Source of the DNA: Eubacterium sp.
Lineage (GTDB): Bacteria > Bacillota > Clostridia > Peptostreptococcales > Anaerovoracaceae
Reading direction: 5' to 3'
DNA length: 55,063 nucleotides
NCBI GenBank assembly: GCA_017533915.1
Contig: JAFWHX010000002.1
Coordinates: 1 to 55,063 of the forward strand
Made by a program: the position numbers and the translations under genes. Under the pieces are notes generated by a model that ran no database searches, had not been told where the DNA came from, and saw only the letters and a list, made by a program, of their open reading frames with translations. Shown here piece after piece: positions 8,489-17,500 of the stretch (positions are counted from its first letter, which is position 1; every line of letters starts with the position of its first letter).

Positions 8489-9676
8489 TTACAATATGAA
8501 TTTCCGCTTGCCTTCACAGAGCTCTTTCCATACCGGAGAGAAGCTCCTTAGGTATTCGACTGTTTCCTTTACTGACTTTATAATGTAATCCACCTGCTCT
8601 TCGGTTATATCCTCGCCAAGAGTAAGCCTCAGCGACCCGTGAGCGACGTCGTGCACGCGGCCTATCGCGAGAAGCACATGGCTCGGATCGAGCGACCCCG
8701 ACGTGCAGGCGCTGCCGGACGAAGCCTGTATCCCTTTGTCGTCAAGCAGGAGAAGTATCGATTCTCCCTCTATCCCTTCAAAACAGAAGTTGACGTTTCC
8801 CGGAAGCCTGTGCTGCTCATCCCCGTTAAGCGCCGAGTGCGGGATCTCATTCAGACCTTCGATCAGTTTATTCCTCATGGATGTGAGCTTATCAGCATTA
8901 CTGTCCATGTTCGCCGCGGCCTCCTTAAGTGCAGCTGCCATTCCCGCGATCGCCGGCACATTTTCTGTACCTGCTCTCTTACCGCGCTCCTGGGCGCCGC
9001 CGTCTATGATATTAGTCAGGCGGATGCCTTTCTTGGCGTACAGGAATCCCGCTCCCTTCGGCCCGTGGAATTTATGTGCAGACGCAGACAGCATATCGAT
9101 ATTGTCCTTCTCCACGTCGATATGAATGTGTCCCACAGCCTGGACCGCATCCGTATGGAAAAGCACTCCGCGCTTCCTGCATACTGCGCCGATCTCCCTT
9201 ATAGGCTGTATCGTACCTATCTCATTATTAGCTGTCATGATCGTGACAAGGCAGGTGTCGTCTCTTATGGCGGCGTCTACTTCCTCAGGCGTCACGATCC
9301 CGTTTTCATGTACGTCGAGAAGCGTTACATCAAAACCTTCTTCTTCAAGTCTCTTGAGTGTATGCAGCACCGCATGATGCTCAAAAGCAGTAGAGATGAT
9401 GTGCATCTTTCCCTGCTTCTTCCCGATCATGGCTCCTGAGCGGATCGCCTGATTGTCGGCCTCGCTTCCGCCGGAAGTGAACGTGATCTCCTTCGGCGAC
9501 GCATTTATGATCTCAGCGATGTCTTCTCTCGCCTGTTCTATTACTTCTTTTGCGCGCTGCCCCGTCTGGTAAAGCGTCGATGGATTTCCGAACACCTCCT
9601 CCATACACGGGAGCATCGCATCTATAGCAGCCCTGCTCATTTTAGTTGTAGCTGCGTTGTCAGCATATATATTCAT
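8489..9676 (-). CDS. iscS: Cysteine desulfurase IscS/NifS
   Basis: PLP enzyme that removes sulfur from cysteine as a persulfide for Fe-S assembly. 395 residues. Seen: K202 (Schiff base) in SASAHKFHGPKGAGF, H100 in TAFEHHAVL, and the persulfide cysteine C324 in SSGSACTSGSLDPSHVL on the long flexible loop typical of group I desulfurases. The C-terminus extends past the usual end with ELCEGKRKFIL. It is the first gene of the iscS-iscU operon. The promoter carries a dyad shared with metY, suggesting common repression when clusters or cysteine are plentiful. Confidence 0.95.
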   Translation of the reverse strand: MNIYADNAATTKMSRAAIDAMLPCMEEVFGNPSTLYQTGQRAKEVIEQAREDIAEIINASPKEITFTSGGSEADNQAIRSGAMIGKKQGKMHIISTAFEHHAVLHTLKRLEEEGFDVTLLDVHENGIVTPEEVDAAIRDDTCLVTIMTANNEIGTIQPIREIGAVCRKRGVLFHTDAVQAVGHIHIDVEKDNIDMLSASAHKFHGPKGAGFLYAKKGIRLTNIIDGGAQERGKRAGTENVPAIAGMAAALKEAAANMDSNADKLTSMRNKLIEGLNEIPHSALNGDEQHRLPGNVNFCFEGIEGESILLLLDDKGIQASSGSACTSGSLDPSHVLLAIGRVHDVAHGSLRLTLGEDITEEQVDYIIKSVKETVEYLRSFSPVWKELCEGKRKFIL

Positions 9677-9715
9677 GTATTCTCCTTTCCGGACCAGATC
9701 TGTAATTCAGTAATT

Positions 9716-9749
9716 ATATTATATCTAATTACCTATCTTGTCAATAGGT
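9716..9749 (-). promoter_or_regulatory. iscS promoter with perfect ACCTAT-ATAGGT dyad
   Basis: The plus-strand string ACCTATCTTGTCAATAGGT (9731-9749) is a 6-7-6 dyad. Its centre contains the minus-strand -35 TTGACA (9739-9744). A -10 of TAATAT lies 17 bp away at 9716-9721; TATAAT at 9718-9723 with 15-bp spacing is an alternative. The same motif overlaps the metY leader promoter. Confidence 0.68.
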
Positions 9750-9884
9750 TTTAAAAGGTGTATCATATCATTACATACTGCTTATCATTTTGCGCATGGC
9801 ATCTGATAAGATATCAGAAATGTCAGCGGTAAAGCGTCACCAGTTGTTTTGATAAGGCATTATTAATGGAGTCAGGAAGGCATC

Positions 9885-10724
9885 ATGTGTGAGATCTTTG
9901 GAATAACTGCAGACAGAAAAGTACATGCTAATGAGCTTCTTCGCGAGTTCTTCTCCCACAGCAGCGAGCACCGGGACGGCTGGGGGCTCGTAGGTTTTGA
10001 TGATGGATACCCGTCGGTCGAAAAAGAGCCTGTCACCGCAAAGGACAGTGCTTATCTAAAGGCCAGGCTCGCCGGGGAGATCAGCGCCGCTCACATGGCG
10101 GCACATATAAGACGTGCGACCTGCGGGACACAGGAATACGAAAACACGCATCCGTTCGTAAGGCGCGACGCATACGGGAGGGCATGGACGCTCGTCCACA
10201 ACGGCCACATCTTCGAAGCGCCTGTGCTCAGGCAGTATCTTGACGTGCAGAAGGGAGCGACTGACAGTGAGCGGATACTTTGCTATATAGCTGACGAGGC
10301 AGGTCGGATCAACGGACAGTCAGGCACCGATGGACACACTGGAAACTCCGGCTCTGCTGACGGCGGGACCGGCACCGCGGCTCTTACCGATCAGGCTTTC
10401 AGCAGAATATTGCTCGTCGAAAAGATCTCACGCGAGCTCTCACCCGAAAACAAACTGAATTTCATACTGTTCGATGGAGAGCTCATGTACGTTCACACTA
10501 ACGAGCCTGGCGGGCTGTATGTCAAAAACAATGCACACAGCAGGATCTTCTCGACAAAGCCGCTTGACGCTGGCGGTGTAGCGGGCTGGGAAGAAGTCGC
10601 CCAGAATCAGCTGCATGTCTATAAAGACGCCGCTGAGATCTATACCGGAAGACCGCACGGATTCACTTATGTCAGTGATACTGCAAAAGAAGATGAGCTG
10701 TATATCAACTACTCGTTCCTGTAG
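9885..10724 (+). CDS. Class II glutamine amidotransferase-like protein (YafJ family)
   Basis: 279 residues. The nucleophile is Cys2, exposed after Met removal (MCEIFGITADRK). N-terminal nucleophile amidohydrolase hallmarks follow: HRDGWGLVGFDD, AHIRRATCGTQEYENTHPF and LVHNGHI. Family members are stand-alone glutaminase or hydrolase domains of uncertain substrate. An insertion of about 25 residues rich in Gly, Ser, Thr and Asp lies near 144-170 and looks like a recent low-complexity expansion. The ribosome site AGGAAGG lies five bases before the ATG. It is divergent from iscS and points toward the Rrf2 gene 148 bases downstream; a functional link to Fe-S metabolism is only suggested by position. 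Confidence 0.82.
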   Translation: MCEIFGITADRKVHANELLREFFSHSSEHRDGWGLVGFDDGYPSVEKEPVTAKDSAYLKARLAGEISAAHMAAHIRRATCGTQEYENTHPFVRRDAYGRAWTLVHNGHIFEAPVLRQYLDVQKGATDSERILCYIADEAGRINGQSGTDGHTGNSGSADGGTGTAALTDQAFSRILLVEKISRELSPENKLNFILFDGELMYVHTNEPGGLYVKNNAHSRIFSTKPLDAGGVAGWEEVAQNQLHVYKDAAEIYTGRPHGFTYVSDTAKEDELYINYSFL

Positions 10725-10872
10725 CGGAACTGTCAGATCACATGCTGAAACAGGGACTTTTTGTTGTATTATCTATTTACCCTGCAGTATAATAGGACTT
10801 GTAATGAGAGATATCTCCAGATGATACCGCTGTCAAAAGCGGCGCAGAAGTTGTTACCAGAAGGGACATGAC

Positions 10873-11307
10873 ATGATATCAACAAGGGGAAGATATGCGC
10901 TCCGCGTGATGATAGATCTGGCGGAATGCGAGAAGAATACGGCGGATGGCGAGCTGGATCCATCAAAAGAAGCTGCGCCTTACGTTGCGCTTAAGGATGT
11001 TGCTGAAAGGCAGGGCATCTCGAAGAAATATCTCGAGATAATCGCAAAGGATCTGGTAACTGCCGGCTTTATCAAAGGCACGCGCGGGAAGAGCGGAGGC
11101 TACAGGCTAACCCGTAAGCCTGAGGAATACACAGTACAGGAGATATTAGATGTTTCTGAGGGCGACCTGGCCGCAGTAGCCTGTCTTGCAAAAGACGCAG
11201 GTATCTGCCCGAGATCGTCGTACTGCAAAACACTCCCGATGTGGCAGGAATACGATGAGCTTACGCGGGAGTTCTTCAGCAGGAAGAGGCTCAGCGACCT
11301 GGTGTGA
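10873..11307 (+). CDS. Rrf2-family regulator, Fe-S (IscR-like) type
   Basis: 144-residue winged-helix repressor. Seen: the N-terminal MISTRGRYALRVMIDLA, a recognition helix region ISKKYLEIIAKDL, and the wing GTRGKSGGYRL. C104, C112 and C118 form C-x7-C-x5-C, close to the IscR Fe-S ligand set (C-x5-C-x5-C), whereas CymR-type sulfur repressors generally lack this triad. The Fe-S neighbours and the repeated dyad at the iscS and metY promoters make it the likely regulator of both, sensing cluster status (inference). The ribosome site AGAAGGG precedes the ATG by six bases. No matching dyad was found at its own promoter. Confidence 0.88.
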   Translation: MISTRGRYALRVMIDLAECEKNTADGELDPSKEAAPYVALKDVAERQGISKKYLEIIAKDLVTAGFIKGTRGKSGGYRLTRKPEEYTVQEILDVSEGDLAAVACLAKDAGICPRSSYCKTLPMWQEYDELTREFFSRKRLSDLV

Positions 11308-11340
11308 GCCAAGCATAACTGATAATAATCGATAATAAAG

Positions 11341-11384
11341 GAGCAGCAGCCCGACAATCATTGTTCAGGCCGCTGCTCTTCTGT
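11341..11384. terminator. Bidirectional terminator between rrf2 and the importer operon
   Basis: GAGCAGC...GCTGCTC stem with an inner GCC/GGC pair, followed by TTCTGTGTTTT on the plus strand and CCTTTATTAT on the minus strand. It lies between converging genes. Confidence 0.6.
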
Positions 11385-11416
11385 GTTTTATGTATTACTT
11401 ATAGAGGAATTGTTTC

Positions 11417-12205
11417 CTATGAAAGTATCCCTTCGGGTATCTCTGGCAGGAATACGATATTCGGCTTACCGGTCACAGGGTTGTTTGTGATCTGGGTATC
11501 GACTCCGAACAGACCTTTTATCATGTCAGGCACCATGACCTCTTCAGGGGTGCCGACTTTTACTATGTGGCCGGCTTTCATCATAATGATCTTATCGCAG
11601 TAGCATGCTGCGATATTCATATCATGTATCGATGAAAAGACGGTAAGGTCTTTCTGCGACTTAAGGATGTTCATTATCTGATACTGGTATCCGATGTCGA
11701 GGTGGTTGGTCGGCTCGTCCAGTATGATAAGACTCGACTGCTGGACCAGTGCTCTGGCAACAAGCGTCCTCTGTTTCTCACCTCCGGAGAGTGACAGAAA
11801 GCTCCTCTCTTCATATCCTTCCATTCCTACTTCTTTAATAGCGTCTTCCACTATCTCACGTTCACGGATCTTGTCGTTGTGCCAGAGGTTTTGATGCGCG
11901 AATCTTCCGAGCATGACCATATCGTAAACTGTCATGTCGAACTCGACGTTGTTCTCCTGCTGCATGACGGACATTTCCTTTGCGACTTCTCTGCTCGTCA
12001 TGTCATTCAGAGCTCTCCCGTCGATATACACTGCACCTGAGTCAGGCTTGTACACCCTGTAGATGTTCTTGAGCAGCGTCGACTTGCCGCAGCCGTTCGG
12101 ACCGATGAGTCCGACAAAATCACCTTCCTCTATTCCGAGGCTGACTCCCTTTACGATCAGTTTCTGATCTATGGAATACTTAATGTCTTCGACTTCTAAT
12201 TTCAT
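11417..12205 (-). CDS. btuD: ABC transporter ATPase, FecE/BtuD type
   Basis: 262-residue cytoplasmic ATPase energising the adjacent FecCD-type permease. Walker A GPNGCGKS is at 35-42, the Q-loop region is MSVMQQEN, the signature is LSGGEKQR, Walker B is LIILDEPTNHLD, and the switch His is in SSIHDMN. The C-terminal 40 residues match the small extension seen in siderophore and corrinoid ATPases. It lies two bases after the permease gene, so it is translationally coupled. The upstream cobalamin riboswitch makes a corrinoid the most likely cargo; an iron complex cannot be excluded. The symbol rests on that inference. Confidence 0.85.
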   Translation of the reverse strand: MKLEVEDIKYSIDQKLIVKGVSLGIEEGDFVGLIGPNGCGKSTLLKNIYRVYKPDSGAVYIDGRALNDMTSREVAKEMSVMQQENNVEFDMTVYDMVMLGRFAHQNLWHNDKIREREIVEDAIKEVGMEGYEERSFLSLSGGEKQRTLVARALVQQSSLIILDEPTNHLDIGYQYQIMNILKSQKDLTVFSSIHDMNIAACYCDKIIMMKAGHIVKVGTPEEVMVPDMIKGLFGVDTQITNNPVTGKPNIVFLPEIPEGILS

Positions 12206-12207
12206 GA

Positions 12208-13281
12208 TCAGCCTCCAAATTTACCATGTGATTTACGTATCAGATACAGGAAGAACGGCGCTCCGAAGAATGCGGACACGACTCCTATCGGCAGTTCTTC
12301 CGGCGCAACTATAACTCTGGATATCATGTCAGCGAGCACCAGAAAAGTACCGCCGACCAATATCGATGCCGGTATGAGCTTAACATGCCTCGTGCCCACG
12401 ATCGACCTCGTTATGTGAGGTATGGTAAGCCCGACGAACCCGATCGTTCCGCTTATGGAAACGATGATCCCGGTAAGCAGAGTAGACATCAGGATTATGA
12501 CCAGCTTCAGCTTGTCGGTGTCCACACCTACTGTTACAGCGACTTCTTCTCCCAGTAAAAGCACATCGAGCTTACGTGACAGCAGCACTATTATGACCAG
12601 ACATACCACGAATGCGATCGTCGCATAAAGAAGCATTTCCCAGTTTGACCCGTTCAGCGATCCCATCATCCAGTATGTCGCGGTCTTGACTTTGTCTGAT
12701 CCGGTCTTGGTGTGATAGATCATGAAGTTCGTGATCGCGCCAAACAGGGCGGATACAGCAATACCGGCGAGTACAAGCTGTGTCGCGGTGATCTTGTTCC
12801 TGATAGACGCTATGCGCATAGCCAGGAAAATTGAAATCACAGCGCCTGCGAATGCACCCACCATCCTTCCGTAAGGACCAAGGAAACTCAAATATCCATA
12901 CATTATGACCGATACCGCGCCAGCTGAAGCACCCTGCGATATACCAAGCACATACGGATCAGCGAGCGGATTCTTGGTGAGTGCCTGCATGAGGATGCCG
13001 CAGATCGTGAGTCCAGCTCCTACGATAAACGCCGTGAGTATCCTCGGGATGCGGATATCCCAGAGGATCGATTCCATGCTGGCGTCGATCCCGCCTGAGC
13101 CTGCTCCTCTAAGCAGTCTGGCGAGCACCACTTTCCTGATCACATCAAAACTCACTTCGACGCTTCCAAGCCTCGTCGCAAGTATCATGGACACCATCAG
13201 GACCGCCGCCATCACTATCATGAAGACGGTATACTGTGAGTTCTTCCTCAGAGGGAAGAGCGGTTCACCTGATTTAGACAT
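12208..13281 (-). CDS. btuC: FecCD/BtuC-type ABC transporter permease
   Basis: 357-residue integral membrane protein with about ten hydrophobic segments. Characteristic FecCD stretches are RIPRILTAFIVGAGLTICG, NPLADPYVLGISQGASAGA and the coupling region GTIGFVGLTIPHITRSIVG. ELPIGVVSAFFGAPFFLYLI is the typical C-terminal helix. It is the middle gene of a binding protein-permease-ATPase operon that starts with a cobalamin riboswitch, supporting corrinoid import, although the family also carries haem and siderophores. Confidence 0.88.
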   Translation of the reverse strand: MSKSGEPLFPLRKNSQYTVFMIVMAAVLMVSMILATRLGSVEVSFDVIRKVVLARLLRGAGSGGIDASMESILWDIRIPRILTAFIVGAGLTICGILMQALTKNPLADPYVLGISQGASAGAVSVIMYGYLSFLGPYGRMVGAFAGAVISIFLAMRIASIRNKITATQLVLAGIAVSALFGAITNFMIYHTKTGSDKVKTATYWMMGSLNGSNWEMLLYATIAFVVCLVIIVLLSRKLDVLLLGEEVAVTVGVDTDKLKLVIILMSTLLTGIIVSISGTIGFVGLTIPHITRSIVGTRHVKLIPASILVGGTFLVLADMISRVIVAPEELPIGVVSAFFGAPFFLYLIRKSHGKFGG

Positions 13282-13333
13282 CAGTTTCTCCTTTCAAGCT
13301 GGAGCTGAAGCTCCTCAAAGTCGCTTCTTCCTT

Positions 13334-14386
13334 CTATTTGAACTTGTCCGGGTGGAACTGCTTAGCCATGATCTCTACTGTTCCAGCTGAACCTGCGGAA
13401 CCCTGCATGTCTGAGCAGCATGCTGAGTAGATCTTGCCTTCCTTCACAGCTCTCAGATTCTTTGTGAAGTCGTTTGACTTCAGGAATTCTGTCTTCTTCT
13501 CTGTGTCGCCGTCATAGTCAAGGATGAGAATGACGTCAGGATCTCTCTGAACTACTTCCTCCCATGAAGGTGTAGCCCAGCCCTTATTGATGTCGTCAAA
13601 GATGGAGATGCCGCCAGCTCTCTTGATCATGTCTCCAGGAACTCCCTGGCAAGCTGTGAACGGAGCTTCCTCACCTGAGTCATATACGAATACCTTTACA
13701 GGCTCTACATCGCCGAGTTTCTCCTCTACTTCTGCAAGCTTTGCCTTCATTGCGGCGACTTTCTCTTCAGCTACGTCTGTAACGCCGAATACATGACCGA
13801 GCACGTCATAATCCTTATAGATGTCTTCGAATGTGGCTGAGTCTGAGCAGCAGTATGGGAAGTAAGGGATGATGCCGTTGTCCAGGCAGAACTTTACTGA
13901 GAAGTTCTGGTCTGAGAACAATGAATCCCAGCCCATCATGAAGTCAGGCTTGAGCTCCAGTATCTGCTCCTTGGAAGCGTTCTGCAGGTTGACTCCTGGC
14001 TCTGTGATCTGCTTTACCTTAGCTCTTGCAGGATAATCGCTAACTGTAGACCAGCATGCTCCTCTTGTATATCCTGCCATATGATCTTCCAGCCCAAGGT
14101 CAAACAGAAAGTCCGCCATCTGGTCTCCGTCTGCGATAGCAGCTTTAGGCGCGGATGTGAATGTCTCTTCCATGTTCTGGCCGATGCCTGAGCGTTCAAG
14201 ATTAAGGGTGATGGTATAAGGCTCATATTCTCCACCTTCTGTTCCCGCTTTCTGTGTCTCTTCTTCTACAGTGTACTCGTCACCTTTCGATCCGGTGACT
14301 GTGTTGTCGCTTTTGCCCGCGCACCCTGCCATCACGAATACCATCGCAAAGCAGAGAGCAAGGATCAGTAATGTGTTCTTCTTCAT
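13334..14386 (-). CDS. btuF: Corrinoid/iron-complex binding lipoprotein (BtuF-like)
   Basis: 350 residues from the ATG at 14384-14386, preceded by GGAAAGGAAATGA; a TTG seven codons earlier is a poorer start. The signal peptide ends in the lipobox VMAGC. Then come a charged linker and a Peripla_BP_2 fold: RSGIGQNMEETFTSAPKAAI, the long rigid linker helix region AEEKVAAMKAKLAEVEEKLG, and WEEVVQRDPDVILILD. Two cysteine pairs (PYCCSD, SACCSD) are unusual for the family and could form disulfides. It is the first gene after the riboswitch and attenuator. Confidence 0.86.
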   Translation of the reverse strand: MKKNTLLILALCFAMVFVMAGCAGKSDNTVTGSKGDEYTVEEETQKAGTEGGEYEPYTITLNLERSGIGQNMEETFTSAPKAAIADGDQMADFLFDLGLEDHMAGYTRGACWSTVSDYPARAKVKQITEPGVNLQNASKEQILELKPDFMMGWDSLFSDQNFSVKFCLDNGIIPYFPYCCSDSATFEDIYKDYDVLGHVFGVTDVAEEKVAAMKAKLAEVEEKLGDVEPVKVFVYDSGEEAPFTACQGVPGDMIKRAGGISIFDDINKGWATPSWEEVVQRDPDVILILDYDGDTEKKTEFLKSNDFTKNLRAVKEGKIYSACCSDMQGSAGSAGTVEIMAKQFHPDKFK

Positions 14387-14523
14387 TTCATTTCCTTTCC
14401 TGTCCAATCCTCAAATGGACACTTCATCAAAAATCTGTCAGTAATACCAGTTGTATAACACCTGGTATCTGTTACAGCTCAGAAAGTTATATGAGGCGGT
14501 CAACTTTCCTTTGCCGCAGCAAT

Positions 14524-14546
14524 AAAAAAACTGCCCTGAGGCAGTT
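14524..14546 (-). terminator. Riboswitch-controlled terminator before btuF
   Basis: AACTGCC-TCAG-GGCAGTT (stem 14529-14535 with 14540-14546) is followed on the minus strand by a run of seven T from 14530 down to 14524. It lies between the cobalamin riboswitch and the binding-protein gene, so it is the natural expression platform. Confidence 0.82.
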
Positions 14547-14749
14547 CAATGGGAAAAAGCGGAATGGATCACCTGACATCACCTGATATCAGGAAGCGAT
14601 CTCCGCCTGAAATATTTCTATGTCATATCTCAAGTCTGACATACAGGAAAGCCCGCCGGCACCACAGGCCTGCGACGCTCTACCGCGGCCTGATGTTCAA
14701 TGTACTGGTTCACTCACCCTTCGGAAGAACGGGTTCTGCCTCGGATCCC

Positions 14750-14893
14750 CGTGTTCCTGGCGCTGGACTCGTCTCCCGGCTTATCGTGCAGATCCGCCTG
14801 CCGCATCATCCTGATGCCTGCGGCATATCTCACGCATTACGGTTGCTGAGACACAGTAAGGATTCTCACCTTATTCCGTTAGTCCCGCCTTAC
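14750..14893 (-). ncRNA. Cobalamin riboswitch
   Basis: Minus-strand RNA contains the conserved core AAGGTGAGAATCCTTACTG, then CAGCAACCGTAAT, and about 70 bases later the B12-box-like AGCCGGGAGACGAGTCC. These match the order of the cobalamin aptamer (P3-P6 core, then the AGNCNGGAGACCNGCC element). The 3' limit is approximate, since kissing-loop and platform sequence continues toward 14640. It controls the importer genes at 11417-14386, most likely switching them off when corrinoid is bound, through the terminator at 14524-14546. Confidence 0.85.
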
Positions 14894-14913
14894 AGTATTA
14901 TATTTACAAAAAA

Positions 14914-14942
14914 ATATTAGCACACGCTAATTTAATATTCAA
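14914..14942 (-). promoter_or_regulatory. Promoter of the corrinoid importer with inverted repeat in its spacer
   Basis: TTGAAT (14937-14942), 17-bp spacer, TAATAT (14914-14919) on the minus strand. The perfect inverted repeat ATTAGC-ACAC-GCTAAT (14916-14931) lies over the -10 and spacer, a position suited to a repressor. The transcript would begin just before the riboswitch. Confidence 0.6.
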
Positions 14943-15003
14943 CTGATTTTTCATATTGCTTTCATATATCCGTTCACATACGATATCCCCTATAAAAACA
15001 CAT

Positions 15004-15022
15004 CCCCGCGTCTAATGCGGGG
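15004..15022. other. Short GC hairpin in the groEL-riboswitch gap
   Basis: CCCCGC-GTCTAAT-GCGGGG, with TTTTCC on the plus side and ATGTGTTTTT on the minus side. It may be a back-up terminator for groEL. Nothing else was recognised between 14943 and 15035. Confidence 0.4.
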
Positions 15023-15035
15023 TTTTCCTTTATAC

Positions 15036-15065
15036 AAAAACGCCGGACCCTGAGAATCCGGCGTT
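15036..15065 (-). terminator. groESL terminator
   Basis: AACGCCGGA...TCCGGCGTT, a 9-bp perfect stem followed by T-rich sequence on the minus strand, about 100 bases after the groEL stop. Confidence 0.78.
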
Positions 15066-15089
15066 CTTTCTGGTTAAATTGTATGACGG

Positions 15090-15135
15090 TCAGCGGTCTG
15101 CCCGACATCCCGATTGTTGATCAGCGGTCTGCCCG
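15090..15135. repeat. Short direct repeat, 31-bp period
   Basis: TCAGCGGTCTGCCCG occurs at 15090-15104 and again at 15121-15135, between groEL and its terminator. Confidence 0.7.
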
Positions 15136-15164
15136 GCGCATCGTCTATATTCTTCGGCGTCTCT

Positions 15165-17112
<1,948 letters not shown>

Positions 17113-17170
17113 TTCTTTACCTCCTGCTTAATATGAAATATGCGCATGATGCAGTCTGCAGTGCTTCTGT

Positions 17171-17212
17171 GGCACAGCCATCAAAGCTCCTTTGGCACGG
17201 CCATCAAAGCTC
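17171..17212. repeat. 19-bp direct repeat in the groES leader
   Basis: GGCACAGCCATCAAAGCTC (17171-17189) and GGCACGGCCATCAAAGCTC (17194-17212) differ at one base. Confidence 0.7.
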
Positions 17213-17316
17213 TGCCGGTTTGCATGCCGTCTGCATCTTATGTCCGGCAACCCGCCAGACACAATGACCGGAATACGTCATTCTCCAGTCCATGCACAGA
17301 TTACCAGCTGTATTTG

Positions 17317-17343
17317 TTAGCACTCATTATATCCGAGTGCCAA
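17317..17343 (-). promoter_or_regulatory. CIRCE operator (HrcA site)
   Basis: TTAGCACTC, nine bases, GAGTGCCAA: the CIRCE consensus with one mismatch in the right arm. It begins just after the -10 box and covers the expected transcription start, so HrcA binding would block groESL. hrcA itself is not in the window. Confidence 0.93.
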
Positions 17344-17354
17344 CCATCATTTAT

Positions 17355-17382
17355 ATTCTATCACTCATCACAGTTATGTCAA
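17355..17382 (-). promoter_or_regulatory. groESL promoter
   Basis: TTGACA (17377-17382), 16-bp spacer, TAGAAT (17355-17360) on the minus strand, immediately upstream of CIRCE. Confidence 0.8.
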
Positions 17383-17424
17383 CCCGTTTTTCGTGATAAT
17401 TGTGTGATTTTGGGTGCATAAACG

Positions 17425-17476
17425 GGGACGGTCCCGGAAAACACATTCTGTATAGTGTGCTTTCCGGGACCGTCCC
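17425..17476. repeat. Long perfect hairpin, GGGACGGTCCCGGAAA family
   Basis: Arms GGGACGGTCCCGGAAA (17425-17440) and its exact complement (17461-17476), extended by ACAC/GTGT. It lies between the groESL promoter and the end of the PfoR-like gene. Similar GGGACGGTCC palindromes recur in many Firmicutes genomes as REP-like elements (from memory). It may also end the PfoR-like transcript. Confidence 0.8.
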
Positions 17477-17500
17477 ACCTGCCATATGAGAAAATATCAA

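Noticed and set aside
8639-9439. 266-residue plus-strand frame opposite iscS
   Set aside because: iscS is complete with all catalytic residues; no independent signal for the antisense frame.
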